Shown here: positions 58,288 to 64,000 of the stretch, in pieces
How the letters are laid out: each line of letters starts with the position of its first letter
Position numbering within the stretch: the first letter of the stretch is position 1
Assembly: GCF_036099295.1 (NCBI RefSeq)
Contig: NZ_CP107976.1
Span: 6,510,001 to 6,574,000, forward strand
DNA from: Streptomyces sp. NBC_00358
GTDB lineage: Bacteria > Actinomycetota > Actinomycetes > Streptomycetales > Streptomycetaceae
DNA length: 64,000 bases
Direction: 5' to 3'
Translations under genes and position numbers: made by a program
The notes under the pieces: generated by a model
What the model was told of the DNA's origin: nothing
The model's input: the letters and a program-made list of their open reading frames with translations, nothing else
The model's database searches: none

Positions 58288-58992
58288 ATGACCTCTACTG
58301 ACAGTGCACAGAAGGCCCCCGCCAAGGACCCCTGGGACCTGCCCGACGTGTCCGGGCTCGTCGTCGGCGTGCTCGGTGGCACCGGTCCGCAGGGCAAGGG
58401 CCTCGCCCACCGCCTCGCCAGGGCGGGACAGAAGGTGATCATCGGCTCGCGCGCCGCGGACCGCGCGCAGGCCGCCGCCGAGGAGCTCGGCAACGGTGTG
58501 GAGGGAGCCGACAACGCGGAGACCGCGCGGCGCAGCGACATCGTGATCGTCGCCGTGCCGTGGGAGGGCCACGGCAAGACCCTCGAATCGCTGCGCGAGG
58601 AACTGGCCGGAAAACTGGTCGTCGACTGCGTCAACCCGCTCGGTTTCGACAAGCAGGGCGCGTACGCGCTGAAGCCGGAGGAGGGCAGCGCCGCCGAACA
58701 GGCCGCCGCCCTGCTGCCCGACTCCCGGGTCACCGCGGCCTTCCACCATCTCTCCGCCGTACTTCTCTCGGACCCGGAGATCGAGGAGATCGACACCGAT
58801 GTGATGGTCCTCGGCGAGGAGCGGGCCGATGTGGAGATCGTCCAGGCGCTCGCGGGCCGCATCCCCGGCATGCGGGGCGTCTTCTCCGGCCGGCTGCGCA
58901 ACGCCCATCAGGTCGAGGCACTCGTCGCCAACCTGATCTCGGTGAACCGGCGCTACAAGGCACACGCGGGCCTGCGGGTGACGGACGTCTGA
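58288..58992 (+). CDS. npdG: F420-dependent NADP+ reductase (Fno/NpdG)
   Basis: A 234-residue oxidoreductase that transfers hydride between reduced coenzyme F420 and NADP+. The NADP-binding motif is VVGVLGGTGPQGKGLAHRLA followed by GSRAADRA; VVDCVNPLGFDKQG and TAAFHHLSAVLL form the F420 pocket in known Fno structures. ATG 58288 follows a -10-like TAAAGT by 6 nt with no ribosome site (leaderless). A stable hairpin closes the gene 8 bp after the stop. Confidence 0.92.
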   Translation: MTSTDSAQKAPAKDPWDLPDVSGLVVGVLGGTGPQGKGLAHRLARAGQKVIIGSRAADRAQAAAEELGNGVEGADNAETARRSDIVIVAVPWEGHGKTLESLREELAGKLVVDCVNPLGFDKQGAYALKPEEGSAAEQAAALLPDSRVTAAFHHLSAVLLSDPEIEEIDTDVMVLGEERADVEIVQALAGRIPGMRGVFSGRLRNAHQVEALVANLISVNRRYKAHAGLRVTDV

Positions 58993-58999
58993 GTCGCGT

Positions 59000-59029
59000 G
59001 GGGGACACTGGTGCGAAGCAGTGTCCCCC
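59000..59029 (+). terminator. hairpin between npdG and the small membrane-protein gene
   Basis: GGGGGACACTG and CAGTGTCCCCC make a perfect 11-bp stem with an 8-nt loop, 8 bp after the npdG stop and 17 bp before the next start codon. It may end npdG transcription or shape expression of the downstream gene. Confidence 0.8.
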
Positions 59030-59046
59030 CGACAGGAGCCGACCCC

Positions 59047-59208
59047 ATGCCCCGCCTCGCTCTCTACGCCCTCGCCGTCTGTGTCCTCTCCGTGGCCGCG
59101 GCCGTCGTCTCGTTCGTCCAGGGGAGCTGGCTGGGCGTCGTATGGGTGCTGTTGGCGGGCCTGTCGTCGAACATGACCTGGTACTACGCGCGGCGCGGCA
59201 GGGCGTAG
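59047..59208 (+). CDS. small two-helix membrane protein
   Basis: A 53-residue protein, MPRLALYALAVCVLSVAAAV as first helix and GVVWVLLAGLSSNMTWYY as second, ending RRGRA. ACAGGAG lies 8 nt before the ATG. The size and layout agree with conserved Streptomyces small membrane proteins; the role is unknown. It is convergent with the site-2 protease gene, the stops being 8 bp apart. Confidence 0.72.
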   Translation: MPRLALYALAVCVLSVAAAVVSFVQGSWLGVVWVLLAGLSSNMTWYYARRGRA

Positions 59209-59215
59209 CGTCCGG

Positions 59216-60013
59216 TCAGGACTTCAGGCAGATGTCGTTGTTCTCCTGCCAGAAGCGGTAGAGCCACTGTCCGCAGTCGGCGTCGCCGGTGCCGATGCCC
59301 AGACCGCGCAGGATGGCGTCGATCATGTCGAAGAACTCCCGGTTCACCGGCGCGAGCCACAGCAGCCCGAACACCGCGAGCAGACCGAACGGCGCGAACG
59401 GTTCGACCTGACGGCGCACGCCGTACGACAGCCAGGGCTCGATCACGCCGTAGCCGTCCAGGCCCGGGACGGGCAGGAAGTTCAGGATCGCGGCCGTGAC
59501 CTGGAGCAGCGCGAGGAAGGCCAGCGCGTAGCGGAAGGCCGCCGGGACGCCGTCCACGGCGTGCAGCCAGAACGGCGCCGTGCACACGACGGCGAACAGG
59601 ACGTTGGTCAGCGGGCCCGCCGCCGAGACCAGGCTGTGCTTCCAGCGGCCATGGATCCGGCCGCGTTCGATGAAGACCGCGCCACCCGGCAGACCGATCC
59701 CGCCCAAGATCACGAAGATCACCGGCAGCACGATGCTCAGCAGGGCGTGCGTGTACTTCAGAGGGTTCAGCGTCAGATAGCCCTTGGCGCCGATCGAGAT
59801 GTCTCCGCTGTGCAGCGCGGTGCGCGCGTGCGCGTACTCGTGCAGGCAGAGGGAGACGACCCAGGCCGCTGTTACGAACAGGAAGACGGCCACGCCGGGC
59901 TGCTCGGCGAACCCGGTCCAGGTGGCCCAGCCGGCCACCGCCATGACGGCCACGATCCCGACGAAGACGGGACTGATCCTCCGGTCGCTGCGGCGGGTCG
60001 CGGCGGTGGTCAT
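59216..60013 (-). CDS. site-2 protease family (M50) membrane metallopeptidase
   Basis: A 265-residue intramembrane zinc protease of the short S2P type. The HExxH motif is CLHEYAHA (His58, Glu59, His62) in a membrane helix, and the third ligand Asp lies in NFLPVPGLDGYG. SLVSAAGPLTNVLFAVV is the usual conserved helix. There is no PDZ or CBS domain. A disulfide-prone end (DADCGQWLYRF, NDICLKS) follows. Such proteins cleave membrane-anchored regulators such as anti-sigma factors; no substrate gene is adjacent. ATG 60013 was chosen over the long upstream frame. Confidence 0.88.
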   Translation of the reverse strand: MTTAATRRSDRRISPVFVGIVAVMAVAGWATWTGFAEQPGVAVFLFVTAAWVVSLCLHEYAHARTALHSGDISIGAKGYLTLNPLKYTHALLSIVLPVIFVILGGIGLPGGAVFIERGRIHGRWKHSLVSAAGPLTNVLFAVVCTAPFWLHAVDGVPAAFRYALAFLALLQVTAAILNFLPVPGLDGYGVIEPWLSYGVRRQVEPFAPFGLLAVFGLLWLAPVNREFFDMIDAILRGLGIGTGDADCGQWLYRFWQENNDICLKS

Positions 60014-60127
60014 GGGACTCCCTGGACTGGCGGGGCTGGTACATGTGTGCTCGGGCCTGCCCGACCGTACCGGGCTCACGCCGAAAACGTCTCGCCATCG
60101 GGCATTGGTTCCGGGGAGGGTGGGGGG

Positions 60128-60811
60128 ATGGGGCGATGGCGGGTGTTCTACGCGGACTGGCAGATGGAGTGCTGCGGCACCCCCTTCTCGGTCGGGGACC
60201 AGGTGACCTGGCTGCTGGTGCTGAACGACCCGGACGAGGTGCTCGGCGGCGGCTGGTCCGCGGAACTCGGCGAGATCACGGCGACGGTGGACCTGGTGCC
60301 CGGCGAGGACGGACCGGTCCGGCTGCTGCGCGCGGACGACGGCCTGGCCGCGGCCCTCGCCGCCGACCCGTGTGATCCCGACGCCCCCGACGCCCCCGAC
60401 GCCCCCGACGCCCCCGACGCGGCGGGCGGCCAGGGTGGGCCGGGTGATTCCCGGGGCCCGGGCGGCTCTCGCGATGATCGCGGGAATCCGGGTGATCTCG
60501 GGGGACCGGGCGATGGCGATGGCGGGAACGTGGGTGAGGATGGGGCCGGGGCCGGGCTGGGGCGACGGGTTCGTCGGACCGGGCTGCTCACCGTCGAGCG
60601 GCACAGTTCCGGGTGGCCCGGGACGACGGGCATTGTCCGTACGATCCACCTGGTGCGCCGGGACGTCACGGACACCGCCCCCGGATCGCGTACCGGGGAA
60701 CGGGCGCCCGCGACCCTCTCGTCGGAGGCCGTGGACCGCAGCCCCAAGTGGTTCGGCGAGGACGGCGCCGGAGTCCTGGCCGAACTCGACGTACCCGACC
60801 CCCGCACCTGA
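60128..60811 (+). CDS. DUF6578-like protein with tandem repeat insert
   Basis: A 227-residue protein of unknown role. The N-terminal part MGRWRVFYADWQMECCGTPF and the C-terminal LLTVERHSSGWPGTTGIVRTIHLVRR match what I know as DUF6578 proteins of Streptomyces. Between them (residues 84-150) is a low-complexity insert with five DAP-type tripeptides from 9-bp repeats (about 60379-60419) and Gly/Asp-rich residues. ATG 60128 follows GGGAGGGTGGGG. It precedes the SARP regulator gene by 23 bp. Confidence 0.78.
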   Translation: MGRWRVFYADWQMECCGTPFSVGDQVTWLLVLNDPDEVLGGGWSAELGEITATVDLVPGEDGPVRLLRADDGLAAALAADPCDPDAPDAPDAPDAPDAAGGQGGPGDSRGPGGSRDDRGNPGDLGGPGDGDGGNVGEDGAGAGLGRRVRRTGLLTVERHSSGWPGTTGIVRTIHLVRRDVTDTAPGSRTGERAPATLSSEAVDRSPKWFGEDGAGVLAELDVPDPRT

Positions 60812-60834
60812 CGTCACCGGAGACAATGGACCCC

Positions 60835-63800
60835 GTGCGCTATCGCATTCTCGGTACCACCCAGGCACTCCGCCCCGACGGCACGCCCGTCCCGGTCGGC
60901 GGGGCGCGGCTGCGTGCCCTGCTCACCGTTCTCGCGCTGCGGCCCGGACGGACCGTTTCCGCGGCGGTCCTGGTGGACGAGGTGTGGGACGGCGACCCGC
61001 CCGCGGACGCGCCCGGCGCGCTGCAGGCGCTGGTCGGGCGGCTGCGCAGGGCGCTCGGCGCCGACGCGGTGGAGTCGGTCGAGGGCGGCTACCGGCTGGC
61101 GGCGGCGGCCGACGACGTCGACCTGCACCGTTTCGAGCGGCTCGCGGGCGAGGGCACCCGCGCCCTCACCGACGGCGACCCCGCCAAAGCGGCCGCCGCC
61201 CTGGAGGACGCCCTCGCCCTGTGGCACGGACCGGCCCTCGCCGATCTCCCGGACCGCGCCGCCGAGTCGGCCCGTTGGGAGACCCGGCGTCTCGACGTGC
61301 GGCGCGCCCGCCTCGCCGCGGCCCTCGCCCTCGGCCACGCCGAACAGGCCCTGCCCGAGCTCACCGCCCTCTGCGATCTGCACCCGCTCGACGAGCCGCT
61401 GCACGTCCTGCGACTGCGTGCGCTGCGCGACGCGGGCCGGGCCGCCGAGGCCCTCGCCGCCTACGAATCCGTACGGGCGCTGCTCGCCGATCGCCTGGGT
61501 TCGGACCCGGGCTCCGAACTGCGCTCCCTGCACGCGGAACTGCTGACCGGTCCCGGACCCGGGGACCACCGGTCCGGAACCCGGAGCCCGGACGGTGCCC
61601 GGTCCGGGCTCGGATCGCCGGCCGCTGCCCCCGCCTCCACCGAAGGTCTCCTCGCCCCGGCCGGACACACCGGGACCGGGACCATGACCGCGGTCGGCCC
61701 CGCGAACGGGGCCGCGACAGGGACCCCGACAGGGACCCCGACCGGGACCGCGGCCGAGCGCGCCGGCGCGGGCGTCGGTACGGACGGCTCGGGTGTCCCG
61801 GGCACCGCCGCCCGCGCGGCCACCGGGCGGCAGCCCGCCCCGGCCACCGGTCACCCGGCTCCGGACGCCCCCGCCGGAACCTTCCAGGCCCCGGGACCGG
61901 CGTCCGCCTTCCACGACAACCGCCCCGCGCCACCGTCCCCCGGCAACCTCCGGGCCCGGCTCACGTCCTTCGTGGGACGGGAGAAGGACATCGATGCCAT
62001 CCGGGGCGATCTCGCGGGGGCCCGGCTCGTGACGCTGCTCGGGCCGGGCGGGGCGGGCAAGACGCGGTTGTCGCAGGAGGCGGCCGAGGCGCTGGCCCCC
62101 ACCCTGCGGGACGGGGTGTGGCTGGCCGAACTGGCCCCGGTGGACGACCCGAAGGCCGTGCCCGAGGCCGTGCTGACCGCCGTCGGCGCCCGCGAGACCG
62201 TGCTGCGCGGGGCCGGTGCCGAGGAGATGCGGGCCGTGGCCGACCGGCACGACGACCCGCTCACCCGGCTCGCCGAACACTGCGCCAAGCGCCGCATGCT
62301 GCTCGTCCTCGACAACTGCGAGCATGTCGTCGACGCCGCCGCGCGTCTCGCCGAGGCACTGCTGGAACGCTGCCCGGGACTGACCGTTCTGGCCACCAGC
62401 CGTGAACCTCTCGGCGTGCCGGGGGAGTTGCTGCGCCCGGTGGAGCCGCTGCCGGAGCCCGCCGCGCTGCGGCTGCTCGCCGACCGGGGAGCGGCCGCCC
62501 GGCCAGGCTTCCGTGTCGAGGACGACCCCGCGGCGGCCGCGGAGATCTGCCGGCGCCTCGACGGCCTGCCGCTCGCCATCGAACTCGCCGCCGCCCGGCT
62601 GCGGATGCTCACTCCGCGGCAGATCGCCGACCGGCTCGACGACCGGTTCCGACTGCTGACCTCGGGCAGCCGCACCGTACTGCCCCGGCAGCAGACCCTG
62701 CGAGCCGTCGTCGACTGGTCCTGGGACCTGCTCGACGAGGCCGAACGGGACGCCCTGCGGCGGCTGTCCGTGTTCGCGGGCGGCTGCGACCTCGCCGCCG
62801 CCGAGGCCGTCTGCGGTCCGGCCGCGCTGGACGTCCTCGGCTCGCTCGTCGACAAGTCCCTTGTCGTCGCGGCCCCTTCGGGCGAAGGTGAGGGCGAGCC
62901 GCGGATGCGCTACCGGCTCCTGGAGACCGTCGCCGAGTACGCGGGGGAACGTCTCGACGAGTCCGGTGCCCGGCACGCCACCGAGCGCGCCCATCTCAAG
63001 TACTACCGCGAACTCGCCCGCACCACCGACCCCGTTCTGCGCGGCCCCGGACAGCGTGCCGCGATCGATCTCATCGAGCGCGAGTACGAGAACCTCCGCA
63101 CCGCTCTGCGGCGCGCGGTCACCGAACGCGACGAGCAGGAGGCGCTGTGCATGGTCCTCTCGCTGGCCTGGTACTGGCAGATCCGCGACCAGCGCGTCGA
63201 CGCCCGTGCCTGGTCCATGGAGGTGATGGGTCTCGGCCCCGACCCCTTCGCACCGCCCGTGCGTCCGGCCGTCCCCCTGTACGAGCGCTGCACGGACTCG
63301 CCGCCGCCGATGCGCGAGGAGGTCCTCGAAGAGGCCCGGCGAGGCGTCCACCTCATCCATCTCGCCTATATGGACATGGACATGGGAGCCTGGCAGACCC
63401 CGGAGGCGCAGGCGAAACTCCGTGTCATCGGCGCGACCTACGAGCCCGGCATGCCGCAGATCTGCCGTACCCCCGGCTATCTCTGGTTCTACGCCGTGCT
63501 GCTGACCGGCACGATGGAACGCTTCACCGAGGTGATCAACGAGACGGTCAACACCTGCCGCGAACTCGGCTACGACTGGGAGCTGGCGACCGCGCTCCAG
63601 ATGCGCGCCAACATCCTCGCCAACCGCACCGACATGGCGGGCGACGCCACCGTGGACGCCGACGAGGCGCTGGAGCTCTTCGGACGGATCGGTGACGCGT
63701 GGGGCGCCGCCGAATCGCTCTCCGCACGCGGCGAGGCCCATGAACGCAAGGGCGACTTCGAGGCCGCCGCCGCGGACTACAGGGAGGCGGGGAAGTACGC

Positions 63801-64000
63801 GGACCGGCTGGGGGCGCGCGCCCAGACGGCGGTGCTGAAGGTCCGGCTCGGCAGCATGTACCTGGAGCTGGGGGAACCCGAGCTCGGCGAGCGGATGATG
63901 CGCGAGGTCCTGGCGGACGGACACGGTGCCCACAACGAGGCCATGCCGGCGGCCCACCTCCTGCTCGCGACCTGGCTGGGCCGCAGTGGCCGGGTCGCCG
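60835..64000 (+). CDS. AfsR/SARP-family regulator with NB-ARC and TPR domains, 3' end outside window
   Basis: The visible 1,055 codons encode a large transcription regulator. The N-terminus is a SARP module: OmpR-type winged helix (VRYRILGTTQALRPDGT, VSAAVLVDEVWDG, LQALVGRLRRALGAD) and a bacterial transcriptional activation domain (LWHGPALADLP, LDVRRARLAAALALG). A Pro/Gly/Thr-rich linker (about 240-360) follows; then an NB-ARC ATPase with Walker A LLGPGGAGKTRL and Walker B RRMLLVLDNCEHV, LDGLPLAIELAAARL; then TPR-like helices. It resembles AfsR-type activators of secondary metabolism. GTG 60835 lies 7 nt behind GACAAT (leaderless); ATG 60826 is an alternative. Confidence 0.92.
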   Translation, partial: MRYRILGTTQALRPDGTPVPVGGARLRALLTVLALRPGRTVSAAVLVDEVWDGDPPADAPGALQALVGRLRRALGADAVESVEGGYRLAAAADDVDLHRFERLAGEGTRALTDGDPAKAAAALEDALALWHGPALADLPDRAAESARWETRRLDVRRARLAAALALGHAEQALPELTALCDLHPLDEPLHVLRLRALRDAGRAAEALAAYESVRALLADRLGSDPGSELRSLHAELLTGPGPGDHRSGTRSPDGARSGLGSPAAAPASTEGLLAPAGHTGTGTMTAVGPANGAATGTPTGTPTGTAAERAGAGVGTDGSGVPGTAARAATGRQPAPATGHPAPDAPAGTFQAPGPASAFHDNRPAPPSPGNLRARLTSFVGREKDIDAIRGDLAGARLVTLLGPGGAGKTRLSQEAAEALAPTLRDGVWLAELAPVDDPKAVPEAVLTAVGARETVLRGAGAEEMRAVADRHDDPLTRLAEHCAKRRMLLVLDNCEHVVDAAARLAEALLERCPGLTVLATSREPLGVPGELLRPVEPLPEPAALRLLADRGAAARPGFRVEDDPAAAAEICRRLDGLPLAIELAAARLRMLTPRQIADRLDDRFRLLTSGSRTVLPRQQTLRAVVDWSWDLLDEAERDALRRLSVFAGGCDLAAAEAVCGPAALDVLGSLVDKSLVVAAPSGEGEGEPRMRYRLLETVAEYAGERLDESGARHATERAHLKYYRELARTTDPVLRGPGQRAAIDLIEREYENLRTALRRAVTERDEQEALCMVLSLAWYWQIRDQRVDARAWSMEVMGLGPDPFAPPVRPAVPLYERCTDSPPPMREEVLEEARRGVHLIHLAYMDMDMGAWQTPEAQAKLRVIGATYEPGMPQICRTPGYLWFYAVLLTGTMERFTEVINETVNTCRELGYDWELATALQMRANILANRTDMAGDATVDADEALELFGRIGDAWGAAESLSARGEAHERKGDFEAAAADYREAGKYADRLGARAQTAVLKVRLGSMYLELGEPELGERMMREVLADGHGAHNEAMPAAHLLLATWLGRSGRVA

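Noticed and set aside
60814..63957. 1,047-residue minus-strand open frame
   Set aside because: It is antisense to the SARP/NB-ARC regulator, whose motifs are unambiguous on the plus strand.

Overview
The window is a stretch of chromosome from a high-GC actinobacterium, almost certainly a Streptomyces. The evidence is very high GC with strong third-position bias, many GTG starts, a SARP/AfsR-type regulator, an actinobacterial type-A RNase P RNA, IdeR/DmdR-like iron boxes, and many genes whose start codon lies 6-7 nt behind a -10-like hexamer (leaderless organisation). It looks like core or near-core chromosome with dense short operons. I see no phage, insertion sequence, CRISPR array, tRNA, rRNA or polyketide/peptide synthetase cluster.

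Layout. 1-9.0 kb: a partial methyltransferase, an MFS exporter with an Ig-like tail, a two-gene acyl-CoA unit (fused FadE34-like dehydrogenase plus SCP-x-like thiolase), a second MFS exporter, and a SigE-family sigma factor with its membrane-anchored partner. 9.2-16.9 kb: an ABC-2 transporter/DesK-like kinase operon and a NarL-type response regulator, separated by about 4 kb holding an arabinofuranosidase, an atypical SDR and its TetR regulator. 17-20.2 kb: a three-gene unit (Hsd4B-like hydratase, Zn alcohol dehydrogenase, Hsd4A-like dehydrogenase). Its upstream region carries the same two inverted-repeat motifs as the fadE34-like unit 14.6 kb away, so together they look like one steroid or branched side-chain beta-oxidation regulon under a KstR-like repressor.

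20.5-32.5 kb: a large propeller/repeat protein with a small peptide gene, the conserved Nif3 - zinc-ribbon - RNase HI/phosphatase set, Eda, YaaA, an RNB ribonuclease, an AraC regulator, an EamA transporter and rnpB, whose 5' end lies inside the transporter gene. 32.5-47.9 kb: a secreted protein, MazG-like, DoxX-like and NTF2-like genes, a MacB-like efflux pair, a D,D-carboxypeptidase, oxidoreductases, a Bcr/CflA exporter, a serine beta-lactamase-fold protein, an Rsm22-like methyltransferase, a dimethylargininase, a long low-complexity spacer and a Prim-Pol-like protein. 47.9-54.8 kb: an iron-acquisition block (efeO-efeB-efeU with two iron boxes, a decayed heme-importer ATPase, heme oxygenase with an iron box). 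54.9-64 kb: methionine aminopeptidase, small conserved genes, a sialidase, an F420-dependent NADP reductase, a site-2 protease, a DUF6578-like protein, and a large SARP-NB-ARC regulator that runs off the right edge.

The most interesting signals are the shared operator pairs of the two acyl-CoA loci, the symmetric face-to-face TetR-controlled promoters, the split kinase/regulator pair, two genes that seem to start with CTG in CTGA overlaps, a dispersed Streptomyces repeat inside the RNase H/phosphatase linker, rnpB overlapping a coding gene, the hmuV relic, and a small GRHR-motif peptide gene behind the propeller protein. All family names are from recognition of the translated sequence; no database search was run.
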